64,000 bases of DNA from Ensifer sp. IC4062 (GTDB taxonomy: Bacteria > Pseudomonadota > Alphaproteobacteria > Rhizobiales > Rhizobiaceae): positions 80,276 through 144,275 of the forward strand of contig NZ_JADYVD010000014.1 of assembly GCF_020193575.1 (NCBI RefSeq). Reading direction: 5' to 3'. Below the pieces are notes generated by a model. That model was not told where the DNA came from and searched no databases. It saw only the letters and a list, made by a program, of their open reading frames with translations. Every line of letters begins with the position of its first letter. The stretch's first letter is position 1. Position numbers and translations under genes: made by a program. Positions 53,620 to 62,304 of this stretch are shown piece after piece.

Positions 53620-55182
53620 ATGAGTAGCGGCAACGAGTTCCAGCGCCAGGCGATCGCGGCGCATGTGGCCCAGCGGTTGGCCGGCCCCGCTCGCGCGATT
53701 CTGGGTTTTCAGGAACTGCTGATCGAGCAGGCGCGGGATCTCGGCTTGCCCCACATGCAGCCCGACCTGGAGCGGATCGGCACCGCCGCCAGGCAACTGA
53801 ACGGTCTGATCGATCACCTCCTCGACGGCACGGCCTGCTCTTCGGAGGTCCCGGTAGCGGAGGCGGAGGCAAGGCTCCGCCATGATCTCCGTACACCGCT
53901 CAATGCCATCATTGGCTATTCGGAAATGCTCCTTGAAGACGCAAGGGATTCGCACGAGCACCCGCTCAAGGAGGACCTCGGCATCATACTTGCAGCGGCG
54001 GCCGAGCTCCTGAAGCAGGTCGACGCCATTGCGGGCCTTTCGCGCGGGCAAGCGATCGAGATGCTCCAGTCGGGGGAGCAAAGCGAAATCGATGCGGCGG
54101 GGCTTGAACGGCTCCTGTTCACGACCGAGCACCATGCGTGGCCGGATCATGGCGGCAGAATACTTGTCGTCGACGATGTCGCCAGCAATCGTGATCTTCT
54201 GTCCCGCCGGCTGCGGCGCGAAGGTCATCGCGTCTCCACCGCCGAATCCGGGCTGTCAGCGCTCGCGAGACTGGCGGAAGACGAGTTCGATCTTATCCTG
54301 CTCGATATACTGATGCCCGACATGAACGGCATAGAGATGCTCTCGCGACTGAAGTCGGAGGACCGATGGCGGCACGTCCCGGTGATCATGATATCAGGCT
54401 TGAGCGACGTCGCCGCCGTGGTGAAATGCATCGAGGCTGGAGCCGACGACTACCTGACGAAGCCGTTCAATCCGGTCTTGCTGCGCGCGCGCATCAACTC
54501 CACGCTCGAGAAAAAGCGCTGGCTCGACCGCGAGCACCACTATCTTCAGCAGATAGAAACAGAGAAGCGACGTGCCGATACGCTCATTCACGCGATCCTC
54601 CCCGACCAGATCGTTAGTCGATTGCAGGATGGCGAAGAGATCATCGCCGACCGCTTCGACGAGGTTTCCATTCTTTTTGCAGATATCGTCGGCTTCTCCG
54701 CGATCGCGACAAGGCTGCCACCGTCCGATCTCGTCAGCCGACTGGATGGAATGTTCAGCCGGTTCGACCTCCTGACGGAACAGCACCGGGTGGAGAAGAT
54801 CAAGACCATCGGCGACGCCTACATGGCCGCTTGCGGGATTCCGGAACCCTCGGCGGATCACGCCGATAGGATCGTGGCTCTCGCGAAATCCATGCTTGAA
54901 GCGTTGCGGGACATGCCTCCCGACCGCGATCGCTTTCGCGTTCGTATCGGGATCCATTCGGGACCGGTTGTGGCCGGGCTGATCGGCCGGCTTCGTTTTG
55001 TCTACGACGTGTGGGGAGAAACGGTAAACATTGCGAGCCGCCTCGAGTCTCAGGGCGTTGCTGATGGCATACAGATCTCCGAGGCGACCAGGCGCTCACT
55101 TCGAGGCCAGTGGACGCTCGAGCCGCGTTGCGCCTTGGATCTGCGCGGCATCGGCCCGATCGAAACCTACCTCGTGCAATAG
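53620..55182 (+). CDS. HisKA-REC-class III adenylate cyclase fusion
   Basis: 520 residues. Residues 1-175 resemble histidine-kinase dimerisation helices with His88 in LRHDLRTPLNAIIGYSEML but no ATPase domain. A receiver follows (about 178-295, Asp229 in LILLDILMPDM, Lys281 in TKPF), then a signalling coil (TLIHAILPDQIVSRL) and a class III cyclase domain (about 345-520). The cyclase catalytic set is complete: Asp355 and Asp399 for metal, Lys395 and Asp463 for adenine, Asn470 and Arg474 for the transition state, so cAMP production is likely. The start at 53620 follows GCAGG. Confidence 0.92.
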   Translation: MSSGNEFQRQAIAAHVAQRLAGPARAILGFQELLIEQARDLGLPHMQPDLERIGTAARQLNGLIDHLLDGTACSSEVPVAEAEARLRHDLRTPLNAIIGYSEMLLEDARDSHEHPLKEDLGIILAAAAELLKQVDAIAGLSRGQAIEMLQSGEQSEIDAAGLERLLFTTEHHAWPDHGGRILVVDDVASNRDLLSRRLRREGHRVSTAESGLSALARLAEDEFDLILLDILMPDMNGIEMLSRLKSEDRWRHVPVIMISGLSDVAAVVKCIEAGADDYLTKPFNPVLLRARINSTLEKKRWLDREHHYLQQIETEKRRADTLIHAILPDQIVSRLQDGEEIIADRFDEVSILFADIVGFSAIATRLPPSDLVSRLDGMFSRFDLLTEQHRVEKIKTIGDAYMAACGIPEPSADHADRIVALAKSMLEALRDMPPDRDRFRVRIGIHSGPVVAGLIGRLRFVYDVWGETVNIASRLESQGVADGIQISEATRRSLRGQWTLEPRCALDLRGIGPIETYLVQ

Positions 55183-55212
55183 ATGCTTGGCCGCGAGCCA
55201 ACTCTCTCTGCA

Positions 55213-55530
55213 TCAACGAAGCTCGAACACGTGATGGTGGATGTGCCCTTCGAACATCTCGAGAAGGCCCTTGGTCAATTCGCGGCTTTCGTAGCGCACG
55301 GGTGATTCAAGGGCCTGCGCCAGGGCCTCGCGGTCGTCATAGGCGGTGGAAAGAACCATCGCGAAAGGCGTCGCCCCTTCGTCGCGCTCCACGGCATGGA
55401 GAACCCGGACTTCCCGGACGCCCGGAAAGGCCTGCCAAAGCGGCATCAGCTTCTCGGCGACATAGGCGCGGAATGCTTCTTCACGTCCAGGATGGATCAC
55501 GCCCTCGAAGAGCGCCTGTCGAACGATCAT
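55213..55530 (-). CDS. Small dimeric alpha/beta-barrel protein
   Basis: 105 residues with the length and strand-helix pattern of dimeric alpha/beta-barrel (ferredoxin-like, EthD/ABM-type) proteins. Histidines cluster at the C-terminus (GHIHHHVFEL). Function unknown; members include monooxygenases and small degradation enzymes. The start at 55530 follows a GAAGACAA purine tract. It is the last gene of the hydroxyacid/ABC operon, 16 bases after the dehydrogenase gene. Confidence 0.75.
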   Translation of the reverse strand: MIVRQALFEGVIHPGREEAFRAYVAEKLMPLWQAFPGVREVRVLHAVERDEGATPFAMVLSTAYDDREALAQALESPVRYESRELTKGLLEMFEGHIHHHVFELR

Positions 55531-55546
55531 GTTGTCTTCTCCCGCT

Positions 55547-56485
55547 TCAGTTAGCGATGTTTGGCGATTTCTTGCCGGCGAAATGAGCGGCGAGGTTGGC
55601 GAGCACGAGTCTCCCCATGGCCAGCCGCGTCTCGACCGTCGCACTGCCCTGATGCGGCATGAGCACGGTATTTGGTGTCGAATGGAATTCACTGCGGATC
55701 TTTGGCTCGTTGACAAAGACGTCGAGCCCCGCACCTGCGATCGTTCCGGACCTCAGTGCCTCGATCAAGGCGTTCTCGTCGACGACGCTGCCGCGTGCAA
55801 CATTGACCACGATGCCCTTCGGGCCGAGTGCTTCAAGCACGGAGGCGTCGACGATGTTCTGGGTTGCGGTGCTCGCCGCCACGCAGACGGCGAGCACATC
55901 GCTGTCGCGGGCGAGATCTGCTGGACTTTCATGGGCCGCCCACTTGACGTCGGGCAGCTTGGACCGGTTCCAATAGCGCACCGACATGCCGAAGGCCTCC
56001 GCGCGGAACGCCAATGCACGCCCGATCTGACCGAGGCCCAGCACGCCGATCCGTTTGCCCTTCGGGCTATGGCCGAGCGGCAATTGTTCGCCCGCTGCCC
56101 AGCGGCCCTCCCGCACCAGCCTGTCACCCTCGCCGAGACGACGCAGGACCGCAAGCATGAGCGCGATACCGAGATCCGCCACATCGTCCGTGAGCACGCC
56201 CGGCGTCGTCGTCACATCGATGTTGCGGCTGCGCGCATGAGCAAGATCCACCTTATCCGTGCCGACCCCGTTGATCGCGATAATCCCAAGCGAAGGAAGC
56301 TTCTCGATCCAGTCGTTGGAAAGGCCGGCGCCGCCGCCGGTCGCAACCGCACGGATCGACGGGAGTGCTGCCTCGAGCGCGGGCCGGTCGGCGGCTTCGT
56401 AGAGCCTGTGAACCGTGTAGTCCCGGTGAAGCTCCTCCATGATGAGCGGCATCATCGGCTCTATGAGCAACAGATCTGGTTTCAC
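55547..56485 (-). CDS. D-2-hydroxyacid dehydrogenase (glyoxylate/hydroxypyruvate reductase-like)
   Basis: 312 residues. The NAD(P) motif is GLGQIG (150-155) followed by Arg/Ser-type cofactor residues (YWNRSK). Catalytic residues are the Arg in VNVARGSVVDE (about 232), the Glu in FVNEPKI (about 261) and the His in LMPHQGSAT (about 283). It reduces an alpha-keto acid or oxidises the D-hydroxyacid, probably with NADPH given NRSK. It follows the ATPase gene after a repeat element. Confidence 0.92.
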   Translation of the reverse strand: MKPDLLLIEPMMPLIMEELHRDYTVHRLYEAADRPALEAALPSIRAVATGGGAGLSNDWIEKLPSLGIIAINGVGTDKVDLAHARSRNIDVTTTPGVLTDDVADLGIALMLAVLRRLGEGDRLVREGRWAAGEQLPLGHSPKGKRIGVLGLGQIGRALAFRAEAFGMSVRYWNRSKLPDVKWAAHESPADLARDSDVLAVCVAASTATQNIVDASVLEALGPKGIVVNVARGSVVDENALIEALRSGTIAGAGLDVFVNEPKIRSEFHSTPNTVLMPHQGSATVETRLAMGRLVLANLAAHFAGKKSPNIAN

Positions 56486-56505
56486 GTCTAAACTCCAATT
56501 GCTGA

Positions 56506-56604
56506 GATGTCGCCCACGAGTGCGCAGCGGTTTTGGGACGACGACATGTATGAAAACAAAGACTTGAGGCGCGTCGAAATTCGCTTGAAGGCGACGCGCT
56601 TCAG
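56506..56604 (-). repeat. Palindromic repeat, family B copy 3 (inverted)
   Basis: The reverse complement matches 53499-53600 across GACGCGC..TCAAG and CATGTCGTCGTCCCAAAACCGCTGC...TGGGCGACAT. It fills the gap between the ATPase and dehydrogenase genes. Confidence 0.75.
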
Positions 56605-56620
56605 TTGCTTGCGGTGGGCA

Positions 56621-57400
56621 TCAGGAAATCTGGCCGAGAAAGAATCGCGTGCGCTCGTGCTGCGGAGCATCGAAGAAAGTATCGGGCGCCGCGACTTCGA
56701 GGATCTCGCCGCGGTCCATGAAGACAACACGGTCGGCGACGCTTCGCGCGAAGCCCATCTCGTGCGTCACGCACAGCATGGTCATGCCTTCGTTCGCGAG
56801 GTCCACCATTGTGTCGAGGACTTCCTTGACCATTTCCGGGTCGAGCGCCGAGGTTGGCTCGTCGAAAAGCATGATCTTCGGATTCATGCAGAGCGCACGG
56901 GCGATCGCCACGCGCTGCTGCTGTCCGCCCGAAAGCTGCGCCGGATATTTCGCCGCCTGCTCGGGAATTCGCACACGCCGAAGAAACTTCATGGCGGTCT
57001 CCTCGGCTTCGGCCTTGGTGATGCCACGCACTTTCATCGGAGCGAGCGTGCAGTTCTCGAGTACCGTCATGTGCGGAAACAGGTTGAACTGCTGGAAGAC
57101 CATGCCGGTCTCCTGGCGGATCAGATCGACGTTCTTGCCCCCGGCGGTCAGGTCATGACCATCGACGACGATCCTTCCCGAATGAATGGTCTCGAGCTGA
57201 TTGATGCAGCGGATCATCGTCGATTTGCCGGAGCCCGACGGCCCGCAAATGACGATCCGTTCACCGCGGCCAACGGTCAGGTTGACGTTTTTCAGGGCAT
57301 GAAAGGACCCATACCACTTGTTGACGTCCTCCATGCGCACGGCCGGATCAGAAGCCCCGCGCGACCGGGGGGCGGAGGCGATTTCGCTTACCATGTTCAT
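56621..57400 (-). CDS. Polar amino acid-type ABC transporter ATP-binding protein
   Basis: 259 residues of the GlnQ/HisP class. Walker [10 protein letters not shown], signature [15 protein letters not shown], Walker [14 protein letters not shown] and switch His VTHEMGFA are present. The start at 57400 is preceded by GGGAGCC. An ATG at 57394 is an alternative. It works with the two permeases and the binding protein upstream. Confidence 0.94.
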   Translation of the reverse strand: MNMVSEIASAPRSRGASDPAVRMEDVNKWYGSFHALKNVNLTVGRGERIVICGPSGSGKSTMIRCINQLETIHSGRIVVDGHDLTAGGKNVDLIRQETGMVFQQFNLFPHMTVLENCTLAPMKVRGITKAEAEETAMKFLRRVRIPEQAAKYPAQLSGGQQQRVAIARALCMNPKIMLFDEPTSALDPEMVKEVLDTMVDLANEGMTMLCVTHEMGFARSVADRVVFMDRGEILEVAAPDTFFDAPQHERTRFFLGQIS

Positions 57401-57420
57401 CGCGAGGGGCTCCCGTTTTG

Positions 57421-58218
57421 TTATTTCGCTTTGGTCACGAATTCCGGCAGCGGAGAACCAAGCCATTTCTCGTGAATGGCATTGAGCTGCCCGTCCGCCT
57501 TGACCTTGTCGAGGAAGCTGTTGACGAAGGTTAGCATCTCGCTCGATCCCTTGCGGACGGCGATGCCCTGAACCTGCTGATTCAAGACCAGCTTCTGATT
57601 GAACCGCCCCGGAGCGGCCGCCTCGATCTGCTGGGCGACGACGTTGGACACGCCGATCAGCTCGACCTGACCGGAAAGCAAGGCCTGCACCGCACTGGCG
57701 TCGTCGTCAAAACGCTGGATGTTGGCGTCCGGCGGCGCGATCTTGGTGACCGCCGTATCCTGCGTGCTGGCGCGCGCCACGCCGATCGTCTTGCCGGCCA
57801 GGTCCTCCGGTTTTGCGACAGCCAGATCCTGGGCGCCGAACACGCCGATCGAGATGCCGGCGTAAGGCTGAGAGAAATCGACGTTCTTGGCGCGCTCTTC
57901 GGTAATGCCCAGCGAAGCGACGAGCAGGTCCACCTGGTTGCTCTGCAAATAGGGGATGCGGTTCGGGCCCGTGACAGGCACGATCGTCACCTCGACGCCG
58001 AGTTCCTTGGCAAGCAATTTCGCGACATCGGCGTCATAGCCGTCCGGATTGTTGCTGGCGTCCATGATCCCGAACGGCGGAAAATCGACCAGCATTCCAA
58101 CCTTGACGGCCCCGGCCGATTTGATCGCGTCCACCGTCTGCGCGGCGGCGGGGGACACGAAGCCGGCAAGAAGTGCGGCGCCAAGAACCGACATTGCCAT
58201 GCGTCTCGATATATTCAT
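57421..58218 (-). CDS. ABC transporter substrate-binding protein (family 3, polar amino acid type)
   Basis: 265 residues. A signal peptide ends at SPAAAQ (about 27). [16 protein letters not shown] and the [16 protein letters not shown] segment fit the family 3 fold (HisJ/GlnH). Periplasmic capture of an amino acid or opine-like compound. Given the co-encoded D-hydroxyacid dehydrogenase, the ligand could be a hydroxy or D-amino acid derivative, but that is inference. Confidence 0.93.
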   Translation of the reverse strand: MNISRRMAMSVLGAALLAGFVSPAAAQTVDAIKSAGAVKVGMLVDFPPFGIMDASNNPDGYDADVAKLLAKELGVEVTIVPVTGPNRIPYLQSNQVDLLVASLGITEERAKNVDFSQPYAGISIGVFGAQDLAVAKPEDLAGKTIGVARASTQDTAVTKIAPPDANIQRFDDDASAVQALLSGQVELIGVSNVVAQQIEAAAPGRFNQKLVLNQQVQGIAVRKGSSEMLTFVNSFLDKVKADGQLNAIHEKWLGSPLPEFVTKAK

Positions 58219-58263
58219 TCTTCCTTCCCTTTCAGATGCCGGCCCTCCCGCCGGCGGGGCCCG

Positions 58264-58920
58264 TCAACGTGCCGTTGCGCGGGAGAAACGTGTTTCCATT
58301 CGGCGTGCGACCAGCGACAGCGGCCAGCACAACAGGAAATAGATGACGGCCACCGTGCCGAAGACGAGGAATGGGCTGAACGTCGCATTGTTGATGATCT
58401 GCCCTTGTCGGGTCAGCTCGGTAAAGCCGATGATCGACGCGAGCGACGTGCCCTTTATCAGCTGGACCAGGAAGCCGACCGTGGGCGCGACCGCGATGCG
58501 GATCGCCTGAGGCAGGATCACGTGGCGCATGGAATGATAATAGCGCAGGCCAAGCGCGGTCGCAGCCTCGCGCTGCCCCTTCGGCACCGCCTCGATGCAG
58601 CCGCGCCAGATTTCGCCGAGAAAGGCGCTGGCGTGGAGCGCAAGCGCAATGGTGGCCGCAATCCACGGGTTGATCGCAAAGCCGGATATATTCATGCCAA
58701 AGAACACCAGGAAAAGCTGCATCAGCAGCGGCGTTCCCTGGAAGACGCGGATGAAACCTGTGGCGAAGAGACGGAAGGCCCGCACGTCGGACACGCGCAT
58801 CAACGCAATCAACAATCCGCCGATGCTGCCACCGGCGAAGGCAATAGCCGAAAGCGCGATCGTCCACTGCGCCGCCACAACAATGATGAGGAATTCGTTC
58901 CAGCCGAAGACTCTAATCAT
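58264..58920 (-). CDS. Polar amino acid-type ABC transporter permease
   Basis: 218 residues, about five helices. The HisMQ signature region (EIWRGCIEAVPKGQREAATALGLRYYHSMRHVILPQAIR) holds the ATPase-contacting loop. It has a 10-base gap to the other permease and is 45 bases before the binding-protein gene. Confidence 0.92.
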   Translation of the reverse strand: MIRVFGWNEFLIIVVAAQWTIALSAIAFAGGSIGGLLIALMRVSDVRAFRLFATGFIRVFQGTPLLMQLFLVFFGMNISGFAINPWIAATIALALHASAFLGEIWRGCIEAVPKGQREAATALGLRYYHSMRHVILPQAIRIAVAPTVGFLVQLIKGTSLASIIGFTELTRQGQIINNATFSPFLVFGTVAVIYFLLCWPLSLVARRMETRFSRATAR

Positions 58921-58930
58921 GGACGTGCTC

Positions 58931-59599
58931 CTAGCGGCTGAGCGGATATTTGAAGGCCATTTTCTCGACCGCGTAGAACAGCGCCGAGAAGCCGATCGAC
59001 AAGGCGAAATAGATCAGGGTGACGGTGATATAGACCTCGAAACTCGCAAAGGTCGCGGACTGGAGATCATTTCCGGCGGCAGCCAGGTCATCCGCGGAGA
59101 TCACCGACACAACGCTGGTATTCAGCATCAGGTAGATGAACTGGCTGGTGAGCGCTGGATAGACGGTGCGGAGCGCCGGCTTCATGACGATGTAGCGAAA
59201 GATCTGCAACCTCGACAGGCCAAGGGCCCACCCCGCCTCCACCTGGCCCTTATGGATCGACTCGATACCGGCACGGATGATTTCCGTCCCATAGGCGCCG
59301 AAATTGACGACGAGCGCCAGGAGCGCGGCACTGTTCGGCGAGAGCTTGGGGCCAAACGATGGCATGGCGAAGTAGATGAAGAAGATCTGCACGAGGAAGG
59401 GCGTGTTGCGGATGATCTCGATATAGCCGTCGATCACGGCACGAACGATCGCCGGTCCGGACGTTTTGCCCCAGGCGCAGATGATGGAGACGACGAGGCC
59501 GATCAGCATGGCGGCGCAGGACAGGCGAACGGTCAGCCAGGCCCCGATCAGCAATTGGTCGAAGGACGCCAACACCGGCGTGAAATTGAACTCGTACAT
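58931..59599 (-). CDS. Polar amino acid-type ABC transporter permease
   Basis: 222 residues, about five helices. The HisMQ loop is EIIRAGIESIHKGQVEAGWALGLSRLQIFRYIVMKPALR. GGGAGGAGG lies just upstream of the ATG. It is the first gene of the operon, 60 bases after a palindromic operator. Confidence 0.92.
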   Translation of the reverse strand: MYEFNFTPVLASFDQLLIGAWLTVRLSCAAMLIGLVVSIICAWGKTSGPAIVRAVIDGYIEIIRNTPFLVQIFFIYFAMPSFGPKLSPNSAALLALVVNFGAYGTEIIRAGIESIHKGQVEAGWALGLSRLQIFRYIVMKPALRTVYPALTSQFIYLMLNTSVVSVISADDLAAAGNDLQSATFASFEVYITVTLIYFALSIGFSALFYAVEKMAFKYPLSR

Positions 59600-59659
59600 G
59601 CAGGGACCTCCTCCCGAAACGTCGAGACCGGACGCCGCGCCTCCCCGCGTCCTCCTTAC

Positions 59660-59673
59660 TTAGATCGATCTAA
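59660..59673. promoter_or_regulatory. Candidate LacI operator TTAGATCGATCTAA
   Basis: A perfect 14-bp palindrome with central CG, the hallmark of LacI-family operators. It lies 61 bases upstream of the first permease gene and 43 bases beyond the stop of the LacI gene. Confidence 0.75.
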
Positions 59674-59715
59674 AATGTTTCCAAGCGAGCGTCAACCGCA
59701 AATGAGCGTCAATTT

Positions 59716-60738
59716 TCACGCGGGTCGGCCGCAGGACTGGCGAATATGCAGGGCGGTGTCGTTCACCACACGGCGCGGCGGCAAGTCTGGATTTGCGATG
59801 CGTTCGAGAAGGAGCCGCGCCGACATTTCTCCGATTGTCACCGGCCCGGTAGAGACAGACGTGAGTTTTGGCCGGATGGCTTCTTCATCCGCCACATCGT
59901 CGAAGCCGATTAGCGAAAGATCGCGACCGATCGTCAAACCGCAGTCGTGGAGCCCTGCGGAGAGTCCGAGGGCCACAAGATGATTGAAGCAGATCACCGC
60001 GGTTGGCCGCGTCTCCTGTTCGAACAGAAGATGTGTTGCGCCGGCGATTTCTCCGAGCTGCGTCGGAAATTGGATCAGGATCCCGGGATCGAGCGCTTTT
60101 GACAGCATGGCATCACGGAATCCGTCGACGCGCTCCTGATAGGCCGATTGGACCGGGCCATGGGCGGCAAAGGCGATCTTCTCATGGCCGAGCGAAGCGA
60201 GATAATCCACCGCCTGACGCATCCCGGCGGCATAATCTGCGCCGACATAGTCCATGTCGAACGAGATATGGCGCAACACCTGCACGACCGGCATGCCCCA
60301 ATCCGCTATCTCTTCAGACAGAGCTGGCGGCGTGCGTGCGGCCGGGCAGAGAATGACCCCATCCACACCGTGTTCGCGCATTCGCTGTAAGAGCATTGCC
60401 TGCCGCTCGACCTTGTCTCCGCTATTGGCGAGGATGACCACCTTGCCGGTCTCCCCGATGACCTCCTCGATGCCTGACAGCAGCTCTGCAAAGAAAGGAT
60501 TGGTGAGATTTGGGACGATCGCGCCGATGATCTGGCTGCGCTCGACGCGCAGGCGGGCCGCGCCGATGTTGTAGACATAGCCGAGATCTCGCATCGCCTG
60601 CTCGACGCGCGAGCGCGTCTCGCTGCCAACCAGCGGGCTCTTGCGAAGAACAAGAGATGCGGTCGCGCGGGAGACGTTTGCATGTCGCGCAACATCGAGA
60701 AGCGTAACGCGGCTCTTTTTTCGTTCGTCAAAGGACAT
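59716..60738 (-). CDS. LacI-family repressor of the amino-acid-type ABC operon
   Basis: 340 residues. Helix-turn-helix VTLLDVARHANVSRATASLVL (11-31), hinge region MRDLGYVYNIGAARLR, then a periplasmic-binding-like sensor domain (IIGAIVPNLTNPFFAELLSGIE ... AVICFNHLVALGLSAGLH ... LIGFDDVADEEAIRPKLTSV). The start at 60738 is preceded by a weak site. It is codirectional with and upstream of the ABC operon, with the palindrome at 59660-59673 between them. Confidence 0.9.
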   Translation of the reverse strand: MSFDERKKSRVTLLDVARHANVSRATASLVLRKSPLVGSETRSRVEQAMRDLGYVYNIGAARLRVERSQIIGAIVPNLTNPFFAELLSGIEEVIGETGKVVILANSGDKVERQAMLLQRMREHGVDGVILCPAARTPPALSEEIADWGMPVVQVLRHISFDMDYVGADYAAGMRQAVDYLASLGHEKIAFAAHGPVQSAYQERVDGFRDAMLSKALDPGILIQFPTQLGEIAGATHLLFEQETRPTAVICFNHLVALGLSAGLHDCGLTIGRDLSLIGFDDVADEEAIRPKLTSVSTGPVTIGEMSARLLLERIANPDLPPRRVVNDTALHIRQSCGRPA

Positions 60739-60842
60739 TGAATACCAATGGAAAAAGAATGGGGTGGGAAGAACTATAGCCAACAACGAGAGTCGGGCAA
60801 ACGCTGCCGCATATCTGGCGCCGCCACCCAAAAGTTCCGTTG

Positions 60843-61565
60843 CTAATGCAGGCTACCAACACCCAGCAGCCGTTCGACAGCCGTATGATCCTCAGAGAGC
60901 TTCTGGGGCGTTCCGGTCCAAGCGACCCTCCCCCGCTCCAACACGATGACGTGGTCGGCAAAATCGAGCGCACTCTGGATCCGCTGTTCGACGAGCAGAA
61001 TCGTCATGTCGCCGGTTCTGGCAAGCTCGGCAAAGACCTTCATGAGCTCTTCGCAAATGACCGGTGCCAGGCCTTCGAGCGGCTCATCCAGCAGCAGCAC
61101 CGAGGGCCGTCCGAGGATCGAGCGGGCTGTCGACAGCATCTGCTGTTCGCCGCCGGAGAGTTGCGAGCCGAGGTTCCTGCGCCGCTCATGGAGGCGCGGA
61201 AACATGTCATAGGCTTCCTGGAGTGCACTCTTCGGCCGGCCCTTGAGCCCAACGAAGAGGTTTTCCTCGACTGTCAGGGTCGGAAAGACGCAGCGTGCCT
61301 GCGGCACGAAACCGAGACCGCTGAGAGCCCGCGACGCGCTCGGCAGTGCGGTGACATCGGTCTCGCCGATGCGGATGCGCCCTTCGTAGTGGCGCGTCTG
61401 GCCGGCGAGCGTCGCAAGCAGCGTCGTCTTCCCCATGCCGTTGCGCCCCAGCACTGCAAGACGCGCGCCGGCCGGCACCGAAAAAGAAATGCCTTCAAGC
61501 ACCCGCGTCGGCCCGTAGCCCGCGGACAGGTTCTCGACCTCAAGCGGCGTGGCCGGCATTTGCAT
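60843..61565 (-). CDS. Branched-chain amino acid/urea-type ABC ATP-binding protein (LivF-like)
   Basis: 240 residues. Walker A GRNGMGKTT, signature LSGGEQQML, Walker B LLLDEPLEGLAP and the short LivF-type length. One of two ATPases of the importer. It starts 26 bases inside the end of the LivG-type gene. Confidence 0.93.
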   Translation of the reverse strand: MQMPATPLEVENLSAGYGPTRVLEGISFSVPAGARLAVLGRNGMGKTTLLATLAGQTRHYEGRIRIGETDVTALPSASRALSGLGFVPQARCVFPTLTVEENLFVGLKGRPKSALQEAYDMFPRLHERRRNLGSQLSGGEQQMLSTARSILGRPSVLLLDEPLEGLAPVICEELMKVFAELARTGDMTILLVEQRIQSALDFADHVIVLERGRVAWTGTPQKLSEDHTAVERLLGVGSLH

Positions 61566-62304
61566 AACTCCCGAGATAGGCTTCGCGCACCCGCGGATCC
61601 TTGGTCACGTCCGACGGCGAACCGTCGAAGATGATGGTGCCGGCGGCGAGCACGATCACCCGCCTGGCGAAGCGGAAGACAAGGTCCATGTCGTGCTCGA
61701 TCATCAGCACGGCAAGGTCGGGCGGAAGGTCGGCGAGCGCCTGCTCGATACGGCCCGTATCGCTTTGCGGCACGCCGGCGGCCGGTTCGTCGAGGAGCAG
61801 CACCCGCGGCTTTAGCGCCAGTGCCACGGCGATCTCCAATAGCCGCTGCTGACCATAGGCGATCTCGCGGACACGCCGGTGCATCTGGTCGCGCAGCCCG
61901 AGCTTGCCGATGAGATCGCCAACTTCCGCCATGACGTCTGGCATTGCGAGATAATTCCCGAACAGGCGCCCTGCCCGGCCGTCGCGCTGCAGGACTGCAA
62001 GCGCCACGTGCTCCGCAGGCGTCATGTCCTGGAAGAGGCGCGTCACCTGGAACGATCGCACGAGACCCCGCCGAACGCGTCCGATGGCATTGACCCGGGT
62101 GATGTCTTCGCCGCCGATCCGGACCTCGCCGGAATCGGGCGTCAGGTTGCCGGTGACGAGATTGACGAAGGTCGTCTTTCCGGCACCGTTCGGGCCGATC
62201 AGTGCCACGCGGTCGCCCGGCGCCATGGCGAGGCTGACATCGTTGCTCACGGCGAGACCGCCGAAGGATCGCTTCAGGTTCCGAACCTCGAAGATGGCAC
62301 TCAT
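61540..62304 (-). CDS. Branched-chain amino acid/urea-type ABC ATP-binding protein (LivG-like)
   Basis: 254 residues. Walker A GPNGAGKTTF, signature AYGQQRLLEIA (the LivG-type replacement of LSGGQ), Walker B LLLDEPAAGVP. The start at 62304 overlaps the permease stop by four bases. It pairs with the LivF-like subunit. Confidence 0.93.
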   Translation of the reverse strand: MSAIFEVRNLKRSFGGLAVSNDVSLAMAPGDRVALIGPNGAGKTTFVNLVTGNLTPDSGEVRIGGEDITRVNAIGRVRRGLVRSFQVTRLFQDMTPAEHVALAVLQRDGRAGRLFGNYLAMPDVMAEVGDLIGKLGLRDQMHRRVREIAYGQQRLLEIAVALALKPRVLLLDEPAAGVPQSDTGRIEQALADLPPDLAVLMIEHDMDLVFRFARRVIVLAAGTIIFDGSPSDVTKDPRVREAYLGSYANAGHAA

